Assembly: GCA_027364875.1 (NCBI GenBank)
Contig: DAHXON010000012.1
Span: 1 to 51,249 of the forward strand
Source of the DNA: Chloroflexota bacterium
GTDB lineage: Bacteria; Chloroflexota; Limnocylindria; Limnocylindrales; CSP1-4
Reading direction: 5' to 3'
Length of the DNA: 51,249 bases
The notes under the pieces are model-generated. The model was not told the DNA's origin. It searched no databases and saw only the letters and a list, made by a program, of their open reading frames with translations. The stretch's first letter is position 1, and each line of letters starts with the position of its first letter. The position numbers and the translations under genes were made by a program. Below are positions 8,413 to 16,227 of the stretch, piece by piece.

Positions 8413-9867
8413 CTAGCGGGAAGCCGCGGGAGCGGCCCCGGGAGTCGCCTGAGCTCGCTGCCGCGTGCCGGCCTGGACGCCGATGCCCAGGTAGTCCACT
8501 CCGTCCGGCAGATCGACCGTCCGCAGGCTGTTGCGTCCGTCGAGGACCACCCGGAGCTCCGGGAAGAGCGAGAAGTCGAGAGTGGTCCAGAGCGCGTCGG
8601 CGGTCTGGGTGACGATGGCGCGGAACGGGCCCGGCTCTCCCCAGTGGTACGGAGTCGCGCAGCAGTGCTCGATTTCCGCGTCGTCGAGGAGCGGGTCGTA
8701 GGCGTGGACCTGGGCGCCGTGGAACGACAGCCGCTCGATGAGCGGCAGCGCCCGAGAGTAGGCGAGCTCCTTGACGTTCTCGCGGTAGGTCATGCCGAGC
8801 ACCAGGACGGGGACGTCGTCGAGACCGCCCAGAGCCGCCTCGAGCGCCTTGATCGCGTTTCCCACCTGGGCGTCGTTGGTCCGCCGCGAGATGGCGATTA
8901 CCTCGAGATCCGGAGCGCGGCTCAGGATCAGGTGCGGATAGACGGGGATGCAGTGGCCGCCCACGCCGATGCCCGGCTGGTGGATGTGGGAGTACGGCTG
9001 GCTGTTCGCGGCGTCGATGACTTCCTGGATGTCCACGCCGACGCGGTCGGCGTAGCGGGCGAAGTCGTTGGCAAGGGCGATGTTGACGTCGCGGTAGGTC
9101 GTGTCGGCGAGCTTGCTGAACTCGGCCGCCTCGGCGCAGCTCATGGCCACGACCTCGGCGTCCACTACCGAGTCGTAGAAAGCGGCGGCCCGGCGGCCGG
9201 ACTCGGGCCCGATGCCGCCGACGAGCTTGGGGTAGGTGGCGAGGTTGTCGAACACGGCGCCGGAGTAGAGCCGCTCCGGCGAGAACGCGACGAAGAAGTC
9301 GCGATCGCCCTTGAGGCCGCTGGCCGCCTCCATCCGCGGCGTGAACCTGCCCCGGGTGTCGCCCAGCGGCAGCGTCGTCTCGAAGATGACGGTCAGGCCC
9401 TCGTGGATGCCGGCGCCGATCGAATCTACGGCCGGATCCATGTACCGATAGCTCGGCTGGCTGCTGTCGTCGAGCATGACGGGGACGATGAGGACGGCGA
9501 CGTCCGCTTCGCGAGCGGCCGCGGCGGCGTCGGTGGTCGAGCGGAGCCGGCCGGCGGCGTGCGCCTCCGCGACTCCCTCGGCCAGGCCCGGCTCTTCGGC
9601 CACGTGCGAGCGGCCCTCGTTGATCGCGGCGACGACGGCCGGGTTGACGTCCACGGCAGTCACGTCCCAGCCGTGGCGAGCGAACTGGACGGCGAGCGGC
9701 AGGCCCATCTTGCCGGCGCCGACCACGATCACGCGGCCGGTCGTACCGGTCTCTCCGGTCCAGGGGTGGACGAACCGGGGCGAGGTGTGCGTGCAGGGGT
9801 TGATGGGCGGTTTGATCGAGCCCCCGAGCAGGCTGACGACTCGCGAGGGACGGTTGACGATGCTCAT
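8413..9867 (-). CDS. UDP-N-acetyl-hexosamine 6-dehydrogenase (WbpA/WecC-like)
   Basis: NAD-dependent four-electron oxidation of C6 of UDP-GlcNAc or UDP-ManNAc to the uronic acid. The 484-residue protein has an N-terminal extension of about 40 residues. The Rossmann fold follows (VIVVGAGKMGLPLAVQFARH). AFSPERLYSGAVFDN and the catalytic-cysteine motif GIGVGGHCIPVYP come next, then the C-terminal domain with LVLGMTYRENVKELAYSRA. The ATG at 9865-9867 overlaps the preceding stop (ATGA). A tighter start near the Rossmann strand is possible, but the overlap supports the chosen one. With the Wbp-type neighbours it probably makes UDP-GlcNAcA, the first step towards UDP-ManNAc3NAcA. Confidence 0.9.
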   Translation of the reverse strand: MSIVNRPSRVVSLLGGSIKPPINPCTHTSPRFVHPWTGETGTTGRVIVVGAGKMGLPLAVQFARHGWDVTAVDVNPAVVAAINEGRSHVAEEPGLAEGVAEAHAAGRLRSTTDAAAAAREADVAVLIVPVMLDDSSQPSYRYMDPAVDSIGAGIHEGLTVIFETTLPLGDTRGRFTPRMEAASGLKGDRDFFVAFSPERLYSGAVFDNLATYPKLVGGIGPESGRRAAAFYDSVVDAEVVAMSCAEAAEFSKLADTTYRDVNIALANDFARYADRVGVDIQEVIDAANSQPYSHIHQPGIGVGGHCIPVYPHLILSRAPDLEVIAISRRTNDAQVGNAIKALEAALGGLDDVPVLVLGMTYRENVKELAYSRALPLIERLSFHGAQVHAYDPLLDDAEIEHCCATPYHWGEPGPFRAIVTQTADALWTTLDFSLFPELRVVLDGRNSLRTVDLPDGVDYLGIGVQAGTRQRAQATPGAAPAASR

Positions 9868-10829
9868 TGCGCGGAGAGCCTCGATGGCATGTCGGACAGG
9901 TCGATGGGACGGCGTTCCGCCGCCGCGGTGAGGAGGGCGTGGGCGATGGCGACGGCCCACAGGCCGTCCTCGGCGTCGACGTAGGGTAGATCGCCGGTTC
10001 GGAGGACCCGGACGAATTCGTCGAGCTCGGAGCGCAGCGGCTCCACGTTTGCGATCGGGATCTCGGCGACGTCGCCGGTGAACGTCGTGGCGTAGCCGCC
10101 GATCATCTGCGGCCGCTCGACGTTGGATCGGGTGAAGGTGAGTCTCTGAGTCAGGTAGTCCAGCTCGAACATGCCCTCTTCGCCGATGGCAACCAGGCTG
10201 CGGCGCTTGGCCGGCGTGAGCCAGTCCACGTCGAGAAACCCGGTCGCGCCGGACGGGAAGTGCATCAGCCCGAAGGTCAGGTCTTCGTGGGTTGCGTGGA
10301 GCCGCTGGGCCGTCTCGGCGTAGACGCGCACGGGCCGCTCGCCGGCTATCCAGGAGAGCATGTCCACGTCGTGAGTACCCAGATCCACGGTCACGCCCAC
10401 ATCCCTGATGCGGGCGGGGAACGGGCCGGAGCGGCGGCTGGTGATGGCGTAGACGGTGGACAGCCAGCCGGCGCGGAGGAGGCGGCCCATCTCCAGAACC
10501 GCGGGGTTGTAGCGCTCCACGTGGCCAACCTGGACGCGGACGTTGCGGCGCCGGGCGGCGGCCACTATCGCGAGAGCCTCGTCCACGGTGCCGGCTAGGG
10601 GCTTCTCGACGAGTACCGGCAGGCCCCGCTCGATGGCGGCGAGGGCCAGGTCCAGATGAGCGGTCGTCGGCGCGGCCACGACGCCACCGTCGATGTCCGC
10701 GTTGCGGCCCATCGAGCCGAGCCCGGCGAGTCCCAGGCGCAGGAGGGCCGTCTTCGGGGCTCCTTCCGGCGCTTCCGGCGACGCCCAGGACTCCGAGGAC
10801 GCCGAGGACGCCGAGGACGGGCCAGTCAT
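9864..10829 (-). CDS. Gfo/Idh/MocA oxidoreductase, WbpB-like, with an internal deletion in the NAD-binding fold
   Basis: By position this should be the UDP-GlcNAcA 3-dehydrogenase (WbpB) that forms the 3-keto sugar for transamination. The C-terminal domain looks complete: VLVEKPLAGTVDEALAIV (the conserved EKP), VGHVERYNPAVLEMGRLL and DLGTHDVDMLSWIAGERPVR. The N-terminus does not. After GLAGLGSMGRN the protein jumps straight to ADIDGGVVAAPTTAHLDL. Relatives have about 45-55 residues between these points, including the second Rossmann strand that holds the NAD ribose. The frame is kept, so this is an in-frame deletion or an assembly error. Total length is 321 residues, padded by a Ser/Ala/Glu-rich head of about 28. 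Activity is doubtful. Confidence 0.8.
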   Translation of the reverse strand: MTGPSSASSASSESWASPEAPEGAPKTALLRLGLAGLGSMGRNADIDGGVVAAPTTAHLDLALAAIERGLPVLVEKPLAGTVDEALAIVAAARRRNVRVQVGHVERYNPAVLEMGRLLRAGWLSTVYAITSRRSGPFPARIRDVGVTVDLGTHDVDMLSWIAGERPVRVYAETAQRLHATHEDLTFGLMHFPSGATGFLDVDWLTPAKRRSLVAIGEEGMFELDYLTQRLTFTRSNVERPQMIGGYATTFTGDVAEIPIANVEPLRSELDEFVRVLRTGDLPYVDAEDGLWAVAIAHALLTAAAERRPIDLSDMPSRLSAQ

Positions 10830-11932
10830 CGGCCGGCGCCCGCTTCGACCACGTTGCGCCCGACCGCGACGCGAAGCGCCGCGATGACCTGGTCCTGCTC
10901 CGCCTGCGTGAGCCCGGGGAACATCGGCAGCGACATGCTTTCGGCGGCGGCCACGTCCGTGTTGGGCAGGTCGGCCTCGATGCCGAGCTCCTGGACGTAG
11001 GCGGCTTTGTGGCACGGGATGGGGTAGTAGATGCCGCAGCTGACGCCCGCGTCCTTCATTTCGGCCACGATCTGGTCGCGGCTGGCGCCGACCCCGATCG
11101 TGTACTGGTGGTAGACGTGCGTTCGGCCGTCCGGCCAGATCGGCAGCTTGATCGGCAGGTCGGCGAAGGCTTCGTCGTAGCGCCGCGCGATCGCCTGCCG
11201 GCGGGCCGTGTTCCGCTCGAGCTTGTCGAGCTGCACGAGGCCGATGGCCGCGGCGATGTCCGTCATCCGGAAGTTGTAGCCCAGGATGTCGTGGTGGTAG
11301 CGCTCCTTCATGCCCTGGTTCCGGTAGAGCCGGATCCACTCGGCCAGGCGGTCGTCGTTGGTGTTGACGAAGCCGCCCTCGCCCGTGGTCATGTTCTTGG
11401 TGCCGTAGAGGCTGAAGGCCGCGTAGCCGAAGCTGCCGGCGCGTCGGCCGCGGTAGAGGGCGCCGTGGGCCTGGCAGGCATCCTCGACCACGACAAGGCC
11501 GTGACGGTCCGCGATGGCCTGGATCGCGTCCATGTCCGCGACCATGCCGAAAAGGCTGACCGGGCAGATGGCCCGCGTTCGCGAGGTGATGGCGGCCTCG
11601 ATCCGGCCCGCGTCCATGAGGTATGTGTCCGGCTCGATGTCCACGAAGACCGGCGTCGCGCCGGTGAACAGGATCGCGCTGACCGTGGCGTTGAACGTGT
11701 GCGAGACGGTGATGACCTCGTCGCCCGCCTCGAGGCCCAGGCCGGCCCAGATGGCCATGAGGGCGACCGTCCCGTTGGACAGGGCGATGGCGTGCCTGGT
11801 GCCGCAGAAGTCCGCCCACCGCTGCTCGAGCTCCGCGACCTTGCGGCCCTGGGCGATCATGCCGCTCTGCAGGACTTCGGTGACGGCGGCGACCTCCTCG
11901 GGTCCGAGATCAGGGCGAGCTGGCGGGATCAT
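10826..11932 (-). CDS. DegT/DnrJ/EryC1 PLP-dependent sugar aminotransferase (WbpE-like)
   Basis: Transfers an amino group to a keto-sugar nucleotide. The 368-residue length is usual. PLP sites visible are SNGTVALMAIWAGLG, HTFNATVSAILFTGA, VVEDACQAHGA (Asp151) and SLYGTKNMTTGEGG, where Lys179 should form the Schiff base. The string RMTDIAAAIGLVQLDKLE is also characteristic. The ATG at 11930-11932 overlaps the acetyltransferase stop (ATGA). In the proposed pathway it aminates the 3-keto sugar made by the WbpB-like enzyme, giving the amine acetylated by the next enzyme. Confidence 0.92.
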   Translation of the reverse strand: MIPPARPDLGPEEVAAVTEVLQSGMIAQGRKVAELEQRWADFCGTRHAIALSNGTVALMAIWAGLGLEAGDEVITVSHTFNATVSAILFTGATPVFVDIEPDTYLMDAGRIEAAITSRTRAICPVSLFGMVADMDAIQAIADRHGLVVVEDACQAHGALYRGRRAGSFGYAAFSLYGTKNMTTGEGGFVNTNDDRLAEWIRLYRNQGMKERYHHDILGYNFRMTDIAAAIGLVQLDKLERNTARRQAIARRYDEAFADLPIKLPIWPDGRTHVYHQYTIGVGASRDQIVAEMKDAGVSCGIYYPIPCHKAAYVQELGIEADLPNTDVAAAESMSLPMFPGLTQAEQDQVIAALRVAVGRNVVEAGAGR

Positions 11933-12591
11933 TCTGCGACTCCTGTTGTCGACGCCGGGCGTTCGCTGAGCGATCCCTGCGCGGGGTTGAAGCGATAGCT
12001 GCGTCCGCATCGCGGGCAGGCGAGGGGAGCATCGGGCGCAGGGTCCGGTCCGGCGGCGGCGCCACCGGGGCCCGCGAGGCGACTCCCGCAGGCGCAAACC
12101 CAGCCCAGCCTTCGGGCCGGATTGCCGGCCACGAGGGCGTGATCCGGCACGTCGCGAGTCACCACCGAGCCGGCACCCACCGTTGCGAATCGACCGACAA
12201 CGGTTCCCGCGACGACCACTGCACCGGCGCCGATGGAGCAGCCGTCTCGCAGCTCGATCGGACTTACGGTCCAATCGTCGCCTCGCGCGAGCTCGCCGGT
12301 TGGAGTGATTGCGCGCGGAAACCTGTCGTTCGTGAGAATGGCTCCGGGTCCGATGAAGACCCCGTCCCCAACGGTGACACCGTGGTACACGAGGGCCCCG
12401 TTCTGGATCTTGACCCGATCGCCGATTTGGACGCCTTCGTCGATGAAGGCATCCCGGCCGACGATGCACTCGTCCCCGAGGTGCGCCCCGTTTCGAAGAA
12501 CGGCCCGGTTCCAGATGCTTGATCTGGCGCCGACGGTGACGTCGGCTTCGAGCTCGGCAGAGGCATGAACCCTCGCCGTGGGGTCGATCAC
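11929..12591 (-). CDS. Left-handed beta-helix N-acetyltransferase (WbpD-like) with a C-terminal zinc ribbon
   Basis: Residues 1-165 are hexapeptide repeats building a left-handed beta-helix (for example VTVGARSSIWNRAVLRNG and VKIQNGALVYHGVTVGDG). They end in GAGSVVTRDVPDHALVAGNPARRLGW, the usual acyltransferase close. WbpD-type enzymes of this shape acetylate the 3-amino group of UDP-GlcNAc3NA with acetyl-CoA. The last 55 residues carry CACGSRL and CPRCGRSYRF, four cysteines fit to bind one zinc, with an Ala/Pro/Gly linker. The first gene of the six-gene sugar operon, it starts at the ATG 12589-12591, with a TATAAT box about 70 bases upstream. Confidence 0.88.
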   Translation of the reverse strand: MIDPTARVHASAELEADVTVGARSSIWNRAVLRNGAHLGDECIVGRDAFIDEGVQIGDRVKIQNGALVYHGVTVGDGVFIGPGAILTNDRFPRAITPTGELARGDDWTVSPIELRDGCSIGAGAVVVAGTVVGRFATVGAGSVVTRDVPDHALVAGNPARRLGWVCACGSRLAGPGGAAAGPDPAPDAPLACPRCGRSYRFNPAQGSLSERPASTTGVAE

Positions 12592-12657
12592 TGAGGGCTC
12601 CTGTGGCGGGTCGGAGGCAAGCGGAGGTCCTTTCGGGACGTGCTGGCGCGGCTCCAG

Positions 12658-12663
12658 ATTATA
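12658..12663 (-). promoter_or_regulatory. Probable -10 box of the Wbp-like sugar operon
   Basis: A perfect TATAAT on the minus strand, 67 bases upstream of the acetyltransferase ATG, in an otherwise very GC-rich 117-bp gap. No clear -35 hexamer is seen. Confidence 0.45.
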
Positions 12664-12708
12664 CCGGACACCCTTCGGGAGACGGCTCGGGCCTCCCGGC
12701 GGCGGACG

Positions 12709-13401
12709 TCAGCCCTTCTTCGGCCGCCTGCCGCTCCTGGCCGCGCCTCGTGCCGTGAGGCCCACCAGAAGCCCGAAAGCGGCGCCGAAAGCGAGCGCGC
12801 CGCGCCAATCGAGGACGGTCCGGACCTCGCCCTCGACCCTTCGGGCGAGGACCATGAAGGCCCCGCTCCGTGGCCCGAAGGTCGCGTTCGCGGCGATCAC
12901 GGTCTGGGCTCCGCCCTGCTCGATCCGGACGTCGCGGGCCAGGACGGCCCGGGTGAAACCCTGCCGGATGGCGACACCTCCGCCGACGGCCAGGCCCACC
13001 GCCCCGAGCTCCACCGAAACGCGCTCGCCTCGAGCCACTCCGATGGCGCCCATTCGGACGGCGATGTCGTCGGCCTGGGCCCGGGCGATGCCGCCCATGG
13101 TCACGGTGATGTCTTCCGCGGACGCGGCGCCGATGCCGCCCTGAGTCAGCGTGATCGTGTCGGCTTCCACTTCCGCTGCGCCGCCCTGGGTGATCGTCAC
13201 GTTCTTTGCCTCGACCCGAGCCGGGAACACCTCGCCGGCCGGCGAGGTAGCCGGCGCGGCCGGCTGGGGGGCGGCCTCAGCAGCGTGCCGGCGGCCGGTC
13301 GCGGGCGCGGCCTCGGCGTGTTCGGCCGCCTTGCGGGTGGATCGGCGGGCCGGCCGGTCTCCGGCTTTCTTCGTACCGCTGGCCTGCGGATCGTCGCTCA
13401 T
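12709..13401 (-). CDS. Predicted beta-solenoid repeat protein with C-terminal membrane anchor
   Basis: I do not recognise the family. The 230-residue protein begins with a charged, Ala/Pro-rich disordered head (1-60). It then has about seven imperfect repeats of 15-18 residues (60-170), such as DTITLTQGGIGAASAE, DITVTMGGIARAQAD and DIAVRMGAIGVARGE. Each alternates short strands with Gly turns, as expected for a solenoid of stacked coils. A membrane helix (GALAFGAAFGLLVGLTARGAA) and a basic tail end it, so it is probably tail-anchored with the solenoid in the cytoplasm. It lies between the rhamnose operon and the Wbp-like operon; a polysaccharide role is possible but not shown. Confidence 0.75.
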   Translation of the reverse strand: MSDDPQASGTKKAGDRPARRSTRKAAEHAEAAPATGRRHAAEAAPQPAAPATSPAGEVFPARVEAKNVTITQGGAAEVEADTITLTQGGIGAASAEDITVTMGGIARAQADDIAVRMGAIGVARGERVSVELGAVGLAVGGGVAIRQGFTRAVLARDVRIEQGGAQTVIAANATFGPRSGAFMVLARRVEGEVRTVLDWRGALAFGAAFGLLVGLTARGAARSGRRPKKG

Positions 13402-13544
13402 TCGATCCTCCTCCCCGGCGCTGGGCCGTTCTCCGCTCGCTCGTGCCGCATGCGCGGACTGAATGCTCAGCCTACAGCGCCCGGCCGCGAATCGCGACTC
13501 CGGGCATACGAAGACCCGAGGGTCAGTCGCTGAGATCCCGAAGG

Positions 13545-14144
13545 TCAGTCGCGCAGGCTCGCGACGAGCTCGACCAGTGTTGGGTTGGACGAGTCGCGCC
13601 CGGAGAGGATCGGCCGACCGTCGGTCGTTCCTTCCACCTCGGGCCAGGGCACGCCCACCGCCGGATCGTCCCAGGCGAAGCCGAGCTCATCGCTGCCGTC
13701 GTACTCGTTCGTGACCAGGTACAGCAGCTCGAGCGGCTCGATGGCCAGGAAGCCGTGGGCAACGCCCGTCGGGATGGTGACGTTCTCGCCTGCCTCGAGC
13801 AACCGCGTCTCCACGACGGCCCGGGCGTGCGGATCGGCGGTCACGGGTCGCACGTCGACGAGCGCCACGAACGCCTTGCCGCTGATCACCGTCCAGTAGT
13901 CGAGCTGGCGGCGGTGGTAGTGGAGGCCTCGCAGGACGCCCTTCGCGGACCGCGAGAGATTGGCCTGGACGAAGCGTGCGTCGGGCAGGCCGGCCGCGGC
14001 AACGTCCAGCGGCCCGAACGCCGAAGCGCGCCAGATCTCCGAGAACGAGCCGCGCGAATCGGCGAAGGTGGTCAGGCGCCCGTAGCTGACCCCGGGCAGC
14101 GCCGACGGCGCGACTGCTTCTTGAGTGGTCGAGGGGGTGGTCAC
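13545..14144 (-). CDS. rfbC: dTDP-4-dehydrorhamnose 3,5-epimerase
   Basis: RmlC-type cupin that epimerises dTDP-4-keto-6-deoxyglucose at C3 and C5, third step to dTDP-L-rhamnose. In 199 residues it shows DSRGSFSEIWR, NLSRSAKGVLRGLHYH with the catalytic His, and IPTGVAHGFLAIEPLELLYL. The GTG at 14142-14144 overlaps the rfbD stop (GTGA), and a Thr/Ser-rich head of about 18 residues precedes the cupin. It is the last gene of the rfbA-rfbB-rfbD-rfbC operon. Confidence 0.94.
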   Translation of the reverse strand: MTTPSTTQEAVAPSALPGVSYGRLTTFADSRGSFSEIWRASAFGPLDVAAAGLPDARFVQANLSRSAKGVLRGLHYHRRQLDYWTVISGKAFVALVDVRPVTADPHARAVVETRLLEAGENVTIPTGVAHGFLAIEPLELLYLVTNEYDGSDELGFAWDDPAVGVPWPEVEGTTDGRPILSGRDSSNPTLVELVASLRD

Positions 14145-15064
14145 GCTTCGCTCCTTGCCAGCAGCATGGGTGCGTATTCGGCCATCGCGTCGGTCCAGAC
14201 GCGGAGCGGGCCGGTGGGCAGCGCCGTCGGCTCGAGCACTCCCCATCGCGGCGGGGTGGATGGTCTTGGCCAGGTCGTGCTCGGGACCTCTTCCACTTCC
14301 ACATCGAGCTGGGCGCGGCCGATGATGTACATCGCCCACTGAGACCGGGTGGCGAACATGCCGTTGACCACGTGGTGTGTTCCGGCGAACCGGCCCGACT
14401 CGAGCAGCCCCACGACAGCGCGGGCCAGATCCACGGTGTAGGTGGGCGTGCCCCATTCGTCGCCGACCACCTTGAGAGGCTCGCCGGCCTGGGCGGCGCG
14501 GCGCGCGGCGGCGAGGATCTTCGTGGGGAAATCGGGCGCGCCCGGCCCGAACAGCCAGGCCGTCCGAACGATGCCCAGCTGGGGCTCGACACCGCGGGAG
14601 TCCGTCGCACCGCGCGCCGCCGCGGCTTCCGCGAACGCCCGCCTGGCCGCCTGCTCGCCGGCGAGCTTGCTGGCGCCGTACGGGTTGATCGGATGTGGCT
14701 CGTCGTCGGGCCCGTAGCCCGCGCCGTCCTTCCGCGTTCCGTCGAATACCTCGTTGGTCGAGATCACGATCAGCCCGGCGCCCGTCAGGGCGCACGCCGC
14801 GGCGAGCTCGCCCGTGGCGACGCCGTTGCGCCGCATCGCCAGCTCCGGGTCGCGGGCGCAGCCGTCTACGTCCGTCCACGCGGCGGCATGGACGACCATG
14901 TCCGGCCGGTCGCGCCGGACGAGCCGTTCCGCGGATGCCGGGTCGTCCAGGTCGTGCTCGGGGATGTCCCAGGCGAGGATGGCATCCACGAATGGACGGC
15001 CCACCAGCTCGCTTCGAAGGCTTGTCCCGAGTCTGCCTCCCGCGCCGGTCACGGCGATGCGCAT
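14141..15064 (-). CDS. rfbD: dTDP-4-dehydrorhamnose reductase
   Basis: Short-chain-type reductase making dTDP-L-rhamnose with NAD(P)H. The 307-residue protein begins MRIAVTGAGGRLGTSL (the nucleotide-binding glycine motif) and has VVHAAAWTDVDGCARDPE, VISTNEVFDGTR, the catalytic NPYGASKLAGEQ (Tyr-x3-Lys) and VRTAWLFGPGAPDFPTKIL. An insert after GEQ, rich in Ala, is longer than usual. The ATG at 15062-15064 shares its A with the rfbB stop, so translation is coupled. Confidence 0.94.
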   Translation of the reverse strand: MRIAVTGAGGRLGTSLRSELVGRPFVDAILAWDIPEHDLDDPASAERLVRRDRPDMVVHAAAWTDVDGCARDPELAMRRNGVATGELAAACALTGAGLIVISTNEVFDGTRKDGAGYGPDDEPHPINPYGASKLAGEQAARRAFAEAAAARGATDSRGVEPQLGIVRTAWLFGPGAPDFPTKILAAARRAAQAGEPLKVVGDEWGTPTYTVDLARAVVGLLESGRFAGTHHVVNGMFATRSQWAMYIIGRAQLDVEVEEVPSTTWPRPSTPPRWGVLEPTALPTGPLRVWTDAMAEYAPMLLARSEA

Positions 15065-16227
15065 CAGGCGCCTTCTCCGCTCGAGCCTGGGGAAGCCGGG
15101 CGGGGAGTGGGTACGGCTGGAGCCGGTACGCCGGGACCCGCGTCGGCCGTCGATCCGGCCAGCCGGGCCCGATACTGGCGATCGTAGTAGTCGTTCCATT
15201 CGCCGGATTTGATCGGCCGCCACCAGGCCTCGTTGTCGCGGAACCAGTCCACCGTCTCCGCGAGGCCGGCCTCGAAAGTGGTCCTGTTCCGCCAGCCCAG
15301 CGCCGCGAGGCGGGAGCCGTCCATGGCGTAACGGCGGTCGTGGCCCGGCCGATCCTGGACCCTGCGGACCAGCGACCAGGGTTTGCCCAGCCGCTCGAGG
15401 AGGGCCGCGACGACCGTCCGATTCGTTCGTTCGTTGCCGCCGGGGACGTTGTAGATCTCCCCGGAGACGCCGTGCTCCAGAACGTGGCCGATGGCACCGG
15501 CATGGTCGGCGACGTAGAGCCAGTCCCGGCGCTGCAGCCCGTCGCCGTAGAGCGGCAGGGGCTGGTCGTCGATGGCATTTGTCAGGAAGAGCGGGATCAG
15601 TTTCTCCGGGTGGTGATACGGGCCGTACGTGTTGGAGCCGCGCGTGATGACGACGTCAAGACCATAGGTGACGAAGTACGAGCGGGCCAGCAGCTCGCCG
15701 GCCGCCTTCGCCGACGAGTACGGCGAACGGGGCTCGAGTCGGTCGTCCTCGCGGCTCTCGCCGGTCTCGACCGAGCCGTAGACCTCGTCCGTGGAAACCT
15801 GGAGGAAGCGCGGCGCCGCCTCGCGCTCGCCGCGGCGGGCTCGCTCCTGTTCCAGCCGGCAGGCTTCGAGCAGCACGTGGACGCCCAGCACGTCCGTCCG
15901 CAGGAAAGCCTCGGGGTCCAGGATGGAGCGGTCCACGTGCGACTCGGCCGCGAAGTTGACCACTGCGTCCGAACGAGCGACCAGCGGCCCCACGACTGCG
16001 GCGTCGGCGATGTCGCCGACCACGAACTCGAGCCGGGCGGCTTGCTCCGGATCGGCATAGACGGGGGCGAGATTGGCCCGGTTGCCTGCGTAGGTCAGCT
16101 TGTCGAGAACGACGACCCTCGAGCCGTCGCGGCGGGCGAGAAGGTCTCGGACGAAGCACGAGCCGATGAAGCCCGCCCCGCCCGTGACCAGCAGGCGCTG
16201 GTGGCGAGGAGTTGTGCGTTCCGTCAC
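15064..16227 (-). CDS. rfbB: dTDP-glucose 4,6-dehydratase
   Basis: Converts dTDP-glucose to dTDP-4-keto-6-deoxyglucose with bound NAD. The 387-residue extended SDR protein has LLVTGGAGFIGSCFVRDLL, VNFAAESHVDRSI, VSTDEVYGSV (Thr-Asp-Glu of the active site), YSSAKAAGELLARSY (Tyr-x3-Lys) and RGSNTYGPYHHPEKLIP. A Pro/Ala-rich tail of about 35 residues is added at the C-terminus. The GTG at 16225-16227 overlaps the rfbA stop (GTGA). Confidence 0.95.
   Translation of the reverse strand: MTERTTPRHQRLLVTGGAGFIGSCFVRDLLARRDGSRVVVLDKLTYAGNRANLAPVYADPEQAARLEFVVGDIADAAVVGPLVARSDAVVNFAAESHVDRSILDPEAFLRTDVLGVHVLLEACRLEQERARRGEREAAPRFLQVSTDEVYGSVETGESREDDRLEPRSPYSSAKAAGELLARSYFVTYGLDVVITRGSNTYGPYHHPEKLIPLFLTNAIDDQPLPLYGDGLQRRDWLYVADHAGAIGHVLEHGVSGEIYNVPGGNERTNRTVVAALLERLGKPWSLVRRVQDRPGHDRRYAMDGSRLAALGWRNRTTFEAGLAETVDWFRDNEAWWRPIKSGEWNDYYDRQYRARLAGSTADAGPGVPAPAVPTPRPASPGSSGEGA

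Noticed and set aside
7246-9984. A 912-codon plus-strand frame opposite the sugar operon
   Set aside because: It is antisense to two clear enzymes. Its composition (Arg, Asp, Val, Gly in alternation) reflects the complementary strand, with no domain.
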